Below are positions 56,036 through 64,000 of a stretch of 64,000 nt of DNA, in pieces; within the stretch, counting starts at the first letter, position 1; every line of letters starts with the position of its first letter. Source of the stretch: Comamonas phosphati (GTDB lineage Bacteria; Pseudomonadota; Gammaproteobacteria; Burkholderiales; Burkholderiaceae_C); contig NZ_BMEU01000006.1 of assembly GCF_014637085.1 (NCBI RefSeq), positions 62,001-126,000 on the forward strand. Direction: 5' to 3'. The position numbers and the translations under genes were made by a program. The notes below the pieces were generated by a model. That model saw nothing but the letters and a program-made list of their open reading frames with translations. It made no database searches and was not told the origin of the DNA.

Positions 56036-56440
56036 TCGATGACCACCGGGACGTCGTACGTGCCCGACTTGCCCTGCACGGTGCGCCAGATGGCAGCGTA
56101 ATAGGCTAGGACCGACCGCGGGCCACCGCTGCCCGAAAGGGAAGGGCGGGACGCCTGCTGCATTGTATTGGTCGGCACGGAGTGCAACTGCAGTGCAATA
56201 CGGCTGGCTGCATAGTGCTCGCGGAAATCCGTCAGGATTGCCTTCGTGCGCTTGAGCGAGCGGAGCTCGTTCATCTTGGTCTCAAGTGCATCGACAGTGA
56301 GAACCACGGCGTCGATGGCAGCCTGGATCTGTTTGCGCTCCTCTTCGAAGGCCGCGAATGCGGATTCGGCGCCAAGTGAATCAACCCGGCTGTCCCAGAT
56401 AAATACTCCTGGGTCATGGTTCGTTTGAATTCCTCGCCAT
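56036..56440 (-). pseudogene. Truncated ATPase fragment (SMC/RecN-like C-terminal part)
   Basis: The minus strand encodes SAFAAFEEERKQIQAAIDAVVLTVDALETKMNELRSLK (coiled coil), then GSGGPRSVLAYYAAIWRTVQ and VPVVIDSP, the Walker B/D-loop region of SMC-like ATPases. Right after IDSP the sequence becomes the antisense of the phage gene, so the last part is lost. A longer minus frame (55750-56481) is open through both parts by chance. Confidence 0.7.
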
Positions 56441-56451
56441 GTCTTGCCATG

Positions 56452-56489
56452 AAAAAACCCCAAGGTTGGGCGGGTGTCCAATCTTGGGG
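56452..56489 (-). terminator. Terminator of yccA-like gene
   Basis: CCCCAAG (56458-56464) pairs with CTTGGGG (56483-56489), an inner TTGG/CCAA adds to the stem, and six A on the plus strand give a T-run on the minus strand. It marks the left end of the core genome. Confidence 0.85.
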
Positions 56490-56532
56490 GCAGTTCAAAT
56501 CGGGGCCGTTTGTGTCGGCATCAATCGTGGGT

Positions 56533-57225
56533 TTAGTCGCGCTCTCCGCCCATGATGCCCAGCAGGGCCAGCAGGCTCTGGAACACGTTGAACAGGTCCA
56601 GGTACAGGCTCAGCGTGGCGCTGATGTAGTTGGTCTCGCCGCCGTCGATGATCTGCTTGAGGTCGTACAGCATGTAGGCCGAGAAGATGGCGATGGCCAG
56701 CATGGAAATCGCCATCATGCCCGCGGTGGAGCCCACGAACACGTTGATGACGGCGCCCAGCATCAGCACCAGAGCGCCTACGAACAGGAACTTGCCCATG
56801 CCCGAGAGGTCGCGCTTGATGACGGTGGCCAGCATGGCCATGACGAAGAAGACGCCGGCCGTGCCCATGAAGGCCGTCATGATCAGCGAGGCGCCGTTGG
56901 AGAAGCCCAGTACCATGCCGATCAGGCGCGACAGCATCAGGCCCATGAAGAAGGTGAAGCCCAGCAGCACGGGTACGCCGGCGGCCGAATGCTTGGTCTT
57001 CTCGATGGCGAACATGAAGCCGAAGGCGCCGGCCATGAAGACGATCAGGCCCATGCCGCCCGTCAGCGCGCGGGTGATGCCCGTGGCCACGCCCAGCCAA
57101 GCGCCCAGCACCGTGGGCAGCAGGCTGAGTGCCAGCAGCCAGTAGGTGTTGCGCAATACACGGTTGCGCTCTTGCTGCGAGACACCGTAGCCCGCAGAGC
57201 CCAGTGTGGTGACTTGATCATTCAT
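56533..57225 (-). CDS. yccA: Bax inhibitor-1 / YccA-family membrane protein
   Basis: The 230-residue inner-membrane protein has about seven hydrophobic helices (e.g. NTYWLLALSLLPTVLGAWLGV, MGLIVFMAGAFGFMFAI, VLLGFTFFMGLMLSRLIGMVLGF). It ends ETNYISATLSLYLDLFNVFQSLLALLGIMGGERD, the conserved BI-1 C-terminus. E. coli YccA restrains the FtsH protease. It is a stand-alone gene with its own terminator. Confidence 0.93.
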   Translation of the reverse strand: MNDQVTTLGSAGYGVSQQERNRVLRNTYWLLALSLLPTVLGAWLGVATGITRALTGGMGLIVFMAGAFGFMFAIEKTKHSAAGVPVLLGFTFFMGLMLSRLIGMVLGFSNGASLIMTAFMGTAGVFFVMAMLATVIKRDLSGMGKFLFVGALVLMLGAVINVFVGSTAGMMAISMLAIAIFSAYMLYDLKQIIDGGETNYISATLSLYLDLFNVFQSLLALLGIMGGERD

Positions 57226-57415
57226 GTGGCCGTTCCTCCTTCAGGAATTGTGGATTGCAACAGGACTATTCTAGGTGGGGGGCTCATGCGCACTCTTCAA
57301 TACCCTGGCTGAAAGCGGCGGTTTTGGGATGGAATGTTTTGCACATGGCATTTGATTCATGCCCAAGTCAGCCACTATGCTCGGCACATTGACAATCCAA
57401 CGGAGTCCTTTACTT

Positions 57416-57823
57416 ATGAAGACCAAGCACGAACTCGAACTGGCCGATGTGAAAGCCATTGCCGCTGCGGCAGAAGCCGAGGCGCTGAAGAACAAGTGGC
57501 CCGTGACGATTTCCATCGTGGACGACGGCGGTCACTTGCTGTGGCTGCAGCGCCTGGACGGCGCCGCTGCGGTTTCGGCCCACATCGCCCCCGCCAAGGC
57601 ACGTTCGGCCGCCCTGGGCCGCCGCGACACCAAGGGCTACGAGGACATGATCAACAACGGCCGCACTGCTTTCCTGAGCGCTCCCACCGTGGACGGCCTC
57701 CTCGAAGGCGGCGTGGCCATCATGAAGGATGGCCAGTGCCTGGGCGCCGTGGGTGTGTCCGGCGTAAAGGCCAATGAAGACGCACAGGTGGCCAGCGCCG
57801 GCATTGCGGCCCTGGACCTGTAA
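57416..57823 (+). CDS. GlcG/HbpS-family heme-binding-like protein
   Basis: The 135-residue protein (MKTKHELELADVKAIAAAAEAEALKNKWPVTISIVDDGGHLLWLQRLDGA) has the full GlcG/HbpS (DUF336) pattern, including PTVDGLLEGGVAIMKDGQCLGAVGVSGVKANEDAQVA. Members bind heme or act with glycolate enzymes. Here it lies beside hemP and TonB genes. CGGAG lies 11 bases before the ATG. Confidence 0.92.
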   Translation: MKTKHELELADVKAIAAAAEAEALKNKWPVTISIVDDGGHLLWLQRLDGAAAVSAHIAPAKARSAALGRRDTKGYEDMINNGRTAFLSAPTVDGLLEGGVAIMKDGQCLGAVGVSGVKANEDAQVASAGIAALDL

Positions 57824-57874
57824 TCGTCGCCAGGCTTGATCCCAGGAGGGCGAAAGCCTTTCTGCCGGAGCCGA

Positions 57875-57927
57875 TCCAAAACAAAAAACCTTGCACAGCT
57901 TTCGCTGGCAAGGTTTTTTGTTTTGGA
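57875..57927. terminator. Bidirectional terminator with 20-bp perfect stem
   Basis: Arms at 57875-57894 and 57908-57927 match perfectly and contain AAAAAA and TTTTTT runs. The loop has an inner CAGC/GCTG pair. It ends both the GlcG-like gene and the convergent hemP. Confidence 0.92.
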
Positions 57928-57943
57928 CAATCCAGCTGGTGCG

Positions 57944-58171
57944 CTATTTGGTCAGTATCAGCTTGCCGAGCTTGGTGGCCTGCAGGCGGTAGGGCGTTCC
58001 GTTGTGCACGATGGTCACGGCCTTTTGGCCGTTGAGCAGCACGGTGCTGTCCACGCCGGCAACGCAGGCGTTCGCCGCGAGGCTGCTGGCGGCATGGTCG
58101 CTCGAATGGGGCGCCGCCATGGCCGAGTTGCCATGGGTTGGCTGTGAGGTCCCAACAAATGGTGCAGACAT
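57944..58171 (-). CDS. hemP: Hemin uptake protein HemP
   Basis: The 75-residue protein ends LLNGQKAVTIVHNGTPYRLQATKLGKLILTK, the HemP signature. Its first 45 residues are a disordered Ser/Ala/His-rich lead. ATG 58171 follows AAGGA. Two Fur-like sites lie upstream, so it is probably iron-repressed. It belongs to heme acquisition with the TonB-Exb genes. Confidence 0.88.
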   Translation of the reverse strand: MSAPFVGTSQPTHGNSAMAAPHSSDHAASSLAANACVAGVDSTVLLNGQKAVTIVHNGTPYRLQATKLGKLILTK

Positions 58172-58203
58172 GCAGAAGATCCTTGGAGAAATCAGTTGCG
58201 TAA

Positions 58204-58246
58204 TGGTAACGATTCTCAATAAAAACTCAAGTGATAATTGTTCTCA
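58204..58246 (-). promoter_or_regulatory. Two Fur-like boxes before hemP
   Basis: TGGTAACGATTCTCA (58204-58218) and TGATAATTGTTCTCA (58232-58246) each fit the 7-1-7 Fur pattern (TGATAAT-N-ATTATCA) with a few mismatches. They lie 33 bases and more before the hemP start, in a promoter-like position. Confidence 0.65.
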
Positions 58247-58264
58247 ATATTGGCGATGCCGTAA

Positions 58265-58687
58265 TTACTTGCCGGCTGCGGGATCGGTCACGAAGCCGAT
58301 CTTGCGTACGCCCGCGCGCTGGGCTGCGGCCATGGCCTGGGCCACGCGCTCGTAGCGCACATCCTTGTCGCCCTGGATGTGCAGGTCGGGCTGCGGGTCC
58401 TTGGCGGCTTCGGTCTTGAGCTTGGCTTCCAGCTGTTCGTCGGCGATGGCCTCGCCGTTCCAGAAGTACTTGCCATCGGCGCTTATGGCCAGGCGCACGG
58501 TGGCGGGCTTGATGTCCTCGGGCTGGTTGCTGGCCCGCGGCAGGTCCACGTTGACCGAGTGCTTCATGACGGGGACGGTGATGATGAAGATGATGAGCAG
58601 CACCAGCATGACATCCACCAGGGGTGTCATGTTGATCTCGTTCATCACCTCGTCGCCGTCATCATCATCCAGGGTTCCGAATGCCAT
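58265..58687 (-). CDS. exbD: Biopolymer transport protein ExbD
   Basis: The 140-residue protein has one TM helix (LVDVMLVLLIIFIITVPV) with the essential Asp in VD, then a periplasmic domain (ATVRLAISADGKYFWNGEAI). With ExbB it uses the proton gradient to energise TonB. The gene starts three bases after exbB. Confidence 0.94.
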   Translation of the reverse strand: MAFGTLDDDDGDEVMNEINMTPLVDVMLVLLIIFIITVPVMKHSVNVDLPRASNQPEDIKPATVRLAISADGKYFWNGEAIADEQLEAKLKTEAAKDPQPDLHIQGDKDVRYERVAQAMAAAQRAGVRKIGFVTDPAAGK

Positions 58688-58690
58688 GGC

Positions 58691-59413
<723 letters not shown>

Positions 59414-59440
59414 GGGTACTCCTGAAAACTGCAGAAATGA

Positions 59441-60133
59441 TTACTTGAGGACGAAATTGATGGGCACGATGTGCCACATGGCTTCGGGCGCGCCGTTGCG
59501 TTTGCCCGGCACGAATTTCCAGTTGCGCACGGTGTTGAGTGCGGCTTCATCCAGCCGGTCGTAGCCGCTGGACTGCTTGATTTCGATTTTCTCGGGCTGG
59601 CCCTGCTCGTTGATATAGACGCGCAGGAATACCTTGCCCTGTTCGCCCATGCGCTTGCTCGCGGCAGGGTAGGCCGGGGAGGGGTTGTTCAGATAGGCGG
59701 CGTTGCTGGAAGGCAGCTCCATCTTGGGCGCGGCCGGCGGTGCCGCAGGTGCGGGCGGAGAGGGGGGAGGTGCCGGCGGCGCCTTTTCCTGGGGTGCATC
59801 GTCGATGGCGCCCCGGGGCGCCGTGGGCGACGGCGTTGGGTCGGCAATCGCCTTGGGCAGGGCGGTCTTCTTGACCACCGGCTTGGGCTGGGGCTGCGGT
59901 TTGGGTGCCGGAGCGGGGGGCGTGGGCGGCGGCGGTGCGGGAGGCTTGGGTGTAGGAGGCGCGACGAACTCGGCGATCACTTCGGCGGGAACCACGATCT
60001 CCGGCGGGCTGGGCTGGGCAAATGCGTGCTGCATGGCCCACAGGGCGGCCGCATGCGCAGCCACCACCACACCGGCAGCCGCCATGTTGCGACTGGCGCC
60101 GACGGCGGACGTAAAACGATCAGACTGAGACAT
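59441..60133 (-). CDS. tonB: Energy transducer TonB
   Basis: The 230-residue protein has an N-terminal TM anchor (AAAGVVVAAHAAALWAMQHAF), a Pro-rich periplasm-spanning linker (about 50-145), and a TonB C-terminal domain (NPSPAYPAASKRMGEQGKVFLRVYINEQGQPEKIEI). ATG 60133 (MSQSDRF) is the natural start. It brings energy to outer-membrane heme and siderophore receptors. Confidence 0.95.
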   Translation of the reverse strand: MSQSDRFTSAVGASRNMAAAGVVVAAHAAALWAMQHAFAQPSPPEIVVPAEVIAEFVAPPTPKPPAPPPPTPPAPAPKPQPQPKPVVKKTALPKAIADPTPSPTAPRGAIDDAPQEKAPPAPPPSPPAPAAPPAAPKMELPSSNAAYLNNPSPAYPAASKRMGEQGKVFLRVYINEQGQPEKIEIKQSSGYDRLDEAALNTVRNWKFVPGKRNGAPEAMWHIVPINFVLK

Positions 60134-60251
60134 AAAAGGGCGGAGGCTGCCAGCGCGGACCGGCAAGGCGGATCACAGAGGATAAAGGCGCTGGTCAGCG
60201 GGGCGGCAGATAAGGTCGGGACCGGTCACGGCACAAGCATATAGATGTGCA

Positions 60252-60335
60252 TCAGTCCCGAAAGATCCACCAGGCACAAACCATGACGAGGATCAGGCTG
60301 CCAAGGGCTGAGGACAGGAGGGTGAGCTGGGCCAT
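60252..60335 (-). CDS. 27-residue single-TM peptide
   Basis: The frame reads MAQLTLLSSALGSLILVMVC followed by AWWIFRD and stop. It is one hydrophobic helix with a polar end, like many real small membrane proteins. GGAAAG lies eight bases before the ATG. It overlaps the end of the ferredoxin gene in another frame and precedes tonB. Confidence 0.5.
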   Translation of the reverse strand: MAQLTLLSSALGSLILVMVCAWWIFRD

Positions 60336-60592
60336 GCTTTGCTTTCCAGAATGTTGTCGGCAAGCTGAATCGTCTGTAGCCCGGACGATGCCTCGTGATG
60401 CGCCTCATTGTGGATGGCTGCAACAGGATGGCTGGCGCAGCACTGGGCCACCACGTCGCGCGCGCAGCTTTCGCAGCGGCCGCATTGCGTGGCAACTCCC
60501 AGCTCGAACTGGATTTCGTCAAAGCTCATGCCCGCATGCGCGTGGCGTGCTATCTCTCGGTCGGAAACCCGGCGGCAAACACAGACGATCAT
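60293..60592 (-). CDS. bfd: Bacterioferritin-associated ferredoxin-like protein
   Basis: The 99-residue protein (MIVCVCRRVSDREIARHAHAGMSFDEIQFELGVATQCGRCESCARDVV) has the four Cys of Bfd (CVC, CGRCESC) for a 2Fe-2S cluster. Bfd reduces iron in bacterioferritin to release it. The usual length is about 70, so the last 30 residues are an extension or the result of overlap with the small peptide gene. Confidence 0.92.
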   Translation of the reverse strand: MIVCVCRRVSDREIARHAHAGMSFDEIQFELGVATQCGRCESCARDVVAQCCASHPVAAIHNEAHHEASSGLQTIQLADNILESKAWPSSPSCPQPLAA

Positions 60593-60633
60593 GGCTACAA
60601 GCAGTTGTGGCTGGCTATTGATACGGTAGCAGG

Positions 60634-60662
60634 ATTATAAATGAGAATCCATCGCATTTGCA
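60634..60662 (-). promoter_or_regulatory. Promoter of bfd with Fur-like half site
   Basis: On the minus strand TGCAAA, 17 bases, and a perfect TATAAT (60639-60634) form a promoter. TGAGAAT inside it (60642-60648, plus strand) is a Fur half-site also found before hemP. Confidence 0.45.
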
Positions 60663-60942
60663 GTGCGGCCATAAGACTTGCAGGGGATTTGGCCTGAAAA
60701 ATCCGCAAACCGATGCCGATCCTGGGCAAGCTGCTCCGAATAGGGGAGCAAAGCAGCGGAGAGCCGAGGCGTCCCGCTCTTCCTGGGCGATCAGCCGGCC
60801 CGCCTGAGGTCTTCGGGATGGAGCTCTTCCAGCCGGCGCAGCCCATCTGTGTCGCCGCCAGAGCGAACTCGGCTTGCAGCATGCGCTGCATATCGCTCAG
60901 CGCGGGATGTGTATGGATGCATCTGCTGCGCCCATGACGAAA
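60663..60942. other. Gap between bfd promoter and SWIB terminator
   Basis: I see no gene here. Short open frames on both strands lack ribosome sites and family likeness. The GC-rich middle is unremarkable. Confidence 0.6.
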
Positions 60943-60965
60943 AAAGCCGACTGCATGTCGGCTTT
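60943..60965 (-). terminator. Terminator of SWIB gene
   Basis: AAAGCCGAC and GTCGGCTTT pair around TGCAT; the plus-strand A-run gives a minus-strand T-run 34 bases after the SWIB gene stop. Confidence 0.85.
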
Positions 60966-60999
60966 CTGGTGCAAGCGTCCGCCGTCTGGCGAACCGTGC

Positions 61000-61299
61000 T
61001 TACTTGACGTGCTTGCCGATCAAACCAGCCATTTCGAACATGGAGACCTGGGGCTTGCCGAAGACTTCCTTGAGCTTGGCATCGGCGTTGATCATGCGCT
61101 TGTTGGCGGCGTCCTGCAGCTTGTTGGCCTTGATGTAGACCCACAGCTTGCTGATGATTTCCGTGCGAGGCAGGGGTGCGGAGCCGACCACAGCGGCCAG
61201 GGCCGGGCTGGGGGTCAGGGGTTTCATGAAGGCTGCGTTGGGAGTGCGCTTCTTTGCAGGAGCCGCGGTTGCAGTAGTTGCCTTCTTTGCAGTTGCCAT
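61000..61299 (-). CDS. SWIB/MDM2-domain protein
   Basis: The 99-residue protein has a Lys/Ala-rich histone-like start (MATAKKATTATAAPAKKRTP, 1-20), then a SWIB domain (LPRTEIISKLWVYIKANKLQDAANKRMINADAKLKEVFGKPQVSMFEMAGLIGKHV). Such proteins occur in chlamydiae and Burkholderiales and may act on DNA topology or chromatin. The 284-base gap to the next gene shows only its own likely promoter. Confidence 0.92.
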   Translation of the reverse strand: MATAKKATTATAAPAKKRTPNAAFMKPLTPSPALAAVVGSAPLPRTEIISKLWVYIKANKLQDAANKRMINADAKLKEVFGKPQVSMFEMAGLIGKHVK

Positions 61300-61583
61300 G
61301 TTGCTTATTCCTAATTGGGAGTGGATTCTTCACCAGCGATAAACGGCTGCTATCCACTGGCAGACTGATGCTAATGGCAAAAAAACGCTCTTCCAAGCTA
61401 GAACCTTGTTTTTTTGCCTCGATTTGTTGTTCCAAGGCCAGTTTTGTCCCTTTTCCGGGGGTTTACACGGGAGACCGTGGTGAAAAAGAGGCTTTTTATG
61501 GCGGCCGGCCTCGGGCGGCGCGGTTGTGGTGGCCGGCAATCTGCTGAGGTCCGGCGCACCAAGCATCCCGGCGCCATCAACGC

Positions 61584-62498
61584 TTATCGTCTGCCGCGCG
61601 CGGGCCAGGTGGCAATGGCGATGCCGGCCAGCGCAATGCCGAAAGCCAGAAGCTGGGTGGGGCCGATGCGTTCGCCCAAGGCCAGCATGCCGACCAGCGC
61701 GGCGCTGATGGGCAGCAGCACGGTGAATATCCCCGCCTGCGAGGCCGCGATGACGCGCAGCCCCGTCATCCACAGCCACACGGTCCACACGCAGGCCGCC
61801 AGCGCGTAGAACAGCAGCAGGCCCCATATGGGAACGGCCACCTGCGTGAAGTCGAAGCGCCAGGCCAGATACAGGCCCGCGGGCGTGAAGAGCGCCAAGC
61901 CCCAGAGATTGATCAGCGCCGTGATGCGCTTGGGGCTGACGCTGGCCGTGAGCTTCTTGCCCATCACGGCATAGGCGGCCTCGCACAGCACGGCGGCGAT
62001 CAGCAACAACTGGCCCAGGGCCGGATGGGCTGTGGCAGAGGCGGGAGCGAGCTCTGGTTGATCGGCCTTGCTCCAGGCGTTCAGGCCGATGCCTAGCACG
62101 GCCAGAGCGATGGCGGTCCAGGTTCTGGCAGTCACGCTCTCGCGCAGGAACAGCCAGCTCATCAGCGCCACCACGGCGGGAATGGCCGCCATGGTGACGC
62201 CGGCAGTGACGGCGCCGGTCATGCTCACGCCGCTGATCATGCAAAGCGTGAAAAGAAAGTTGCCGAAGAACGATTCCAGGAACAGCAGCACCCTGGTCTG
62301 CCTGGAAAGCGGCGCCTCATCGACCGGGCGCCTGACCCATCTCCGCATGGCAATGGCACCTATGCCGAAGCGCAGCCACGCCAGCAGCATCACGGGAAAG
62401 ACGGCGGCCAGCGGCTTGGACAGGGCGACATAGCTTCCGACCAGCGACATGCTCAGGGCCAGGCAGCAGCAGGCAAGAAGGCGGTTGGGGTGGTGCAT
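61584..62498 (-). CDS. EamA/DMT-family transporter
   Basis: The 304-residue protein has ten hydrophobic segments in two EamA halves (e.g. FPVMLLAWLRFGIGAIAM, TAGVTMAAIPAVVALMSWLFLRE, GIFTVLLPISAALVGMLALGERIG). It exports small metabolites of unknown identity. ATG 62498 gives the family's usual length; an ATG at 62531 would add 11 residues. Confidence 0.9.
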   Translation of the reverse strand: MHHPNRLLACCCLALSMSLVGSYVALSKPLAAVFPVMLLAWLRFGIGAIAMRRWVRRPVDEAPLSRQTRVLLFLESFFGNFLFTLCMISGVSMTGAVTAGVTMAAIPAVVALMSWLFLRESVTARTWTAIALAVLGIGLNAWSKADQPELAPASATAHPALGQLLLIAAVLCEAAYAVMGKKLTASVSPKRITALINLWGLALFTPAGLYLAWRFDFTQVAVPIWGLLLFYALAACVWTVWLWMTGLRVIAASQAGIFTVLLPISAALVGMLALGERIGPTQLLAFGIALAGIAIATWPARGRR

Positions 62499-62662
62499 GG
62501 AAGGGGGCGGCAAAAGGCAGGAGAGCATAACGGGAAGACGCGGCGCCCCTGTGCCGCGCCAGGCGGCTGCCATTTGTGGCGTGGGTCTTGTCGCTGGCAT
62601 CCGGCCTGCAATGTCGCTGCAATGCGGGTGATGGAACGGATATTTCACAGAAGCTGCATGCA

Positions 62663-62742
62663 ATTTCTCATTGTGAAATGTCATCATGCTGCATTGCATC
62701 AAATTTTCTCAATATGAGAAAATGATTTTCATATAGAGAAAT
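62663..62742 (+). promoter_or_regulatory. Cluster of TTTCTCA/TGAGAAA palindromes before aceA
   Basis: Perfect TTTTCTCA-ATA-TGAGAAAA lies at 62704-62722. Related imperfect copies lie at 62663-62679 (ATTTCTCATTGTGAAAT) and 62725-62742. They are in the AT-rich 387-base gap before isocitrate lyase, which otherwise holds no gene. The spacing suggests several dimers of one regulator. Confidence 0.6.
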
Positions 62743-62885
62743 TAAATTCTAAGTTATTGTTTTTATTTAAAAAAATTTATAGTCTTTTATAAGACATAAG
62801 AGTTGAGGATCGCATCCGATTAGCTTAAATTTGATTCCAAGGACGAACACCAAGTCACCTTGTTTCAACACTTCAGGAGCACACC

Positions 62886-64000
<1,115 letters not shown>

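Noticed and set aside
55750-56481. Intact 243-residue minus-strand gene
   Set aside because: Its two halves belong to different sources (ATPase fragment and antisense of a phage gene) and its start lies inside the yccA terminator.
60595-60891. 98-residue minus-strand frame between bfd and the SWIB gene
   Set aside because: No ribosome site, no family likeness, and it covers the bfd promoter.

Overview
The window looks like a chromosomal piece of a high-GC betaproteobacterium of the Comamonadaceae, possibly Comamonas. This is inferred from the right-hand core genes (a YccA-type membrane protein, a GlcG/HbpS protein, hemP, exbD-exbB-tonB, a Bfd-type ferredoxin, a SWIB-domain protein, an EamA transporter and isocitrate lyase) and from general protein style; no rRNA or species marker is present. 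About 56.4 kb of accessory DNA abuts about 7.5 kb of core genome.

Region 1 (1-34,086, + strand except one gene) is a nearly complete tailed prophage whose left end lies outside the window. Replication and recombination genes (SF2 helicase, Cas4-like nuclease, Toprim/RecA-type ATPase, RuvC-like resolvase) lead to a ParB-methyltransferase fusion, an HNH nuclease and the P27-type terminase. The head is HK97-like (portal, S49 protease, capsid, connectors). The tail is Mu-like and contractile (sheath, tube, tape measure, gpN, gpP, gp45-gp48), with a probable -1 ribosomal frameshift in the tail-assembly gene. Between the baseplate and lysis genes is an unusual cassette at 28,991-32,880. It encodes a tail-fibre-like protein ending in a Thr-Pro/poly-Pro stalk, a 199-residue unknown, a PP-loop ATPase, a 108-residue unknown, a cupin and a prolyl-4-hydroxylase. 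My main hypothesis is a phage system that modifies its own tail protein after translation. A lysis cassette (DUF5675-like, 3-TM holin) closes the prophage.

Region 2 (34,096-44,119, - strand) is a nine-gene defence operon. In transcription order it encodes an XRE-ImmA metalloprotease, a PIN protein, HsdM, HsdS, an Abi_C/HEPN-like protein, HsdR, a membrane-anchored TIR protein, a ThsB-type TIR-like protein with a duplicated N-terminal motif, and an unknown 176-residue protein. Seven of the eight junctions are overlaps or gaps of 10 bases or fewer, so the type I restriction and TIR modules are probably co-expressed.

Region 3 (44,261-56,450) is a mosaic. It holds two unknown genes, a mobile-element-like module (large serine recombinase plus two ParB-like proteins), a Cys-rich protein, a scar joining two truncated nuclease/ATPase-type genes, and an AT-rich ABC-three-component (ABC-3C) conflict system with an HNH effector. 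It ends in decayed DNA with a 19-bp tandem repeat, a tRNA/tmRNA 3'-end-like sequence, and a second scar between a phage gene and an ATPase gene.

Region 4 (56,452-64,000) is core genome. It includes the heme/iron uptake energising genes with Fur-like sites, a probable 27-residue membrane peptide, and the start of aceA preceded by a cluster of related palindromes.
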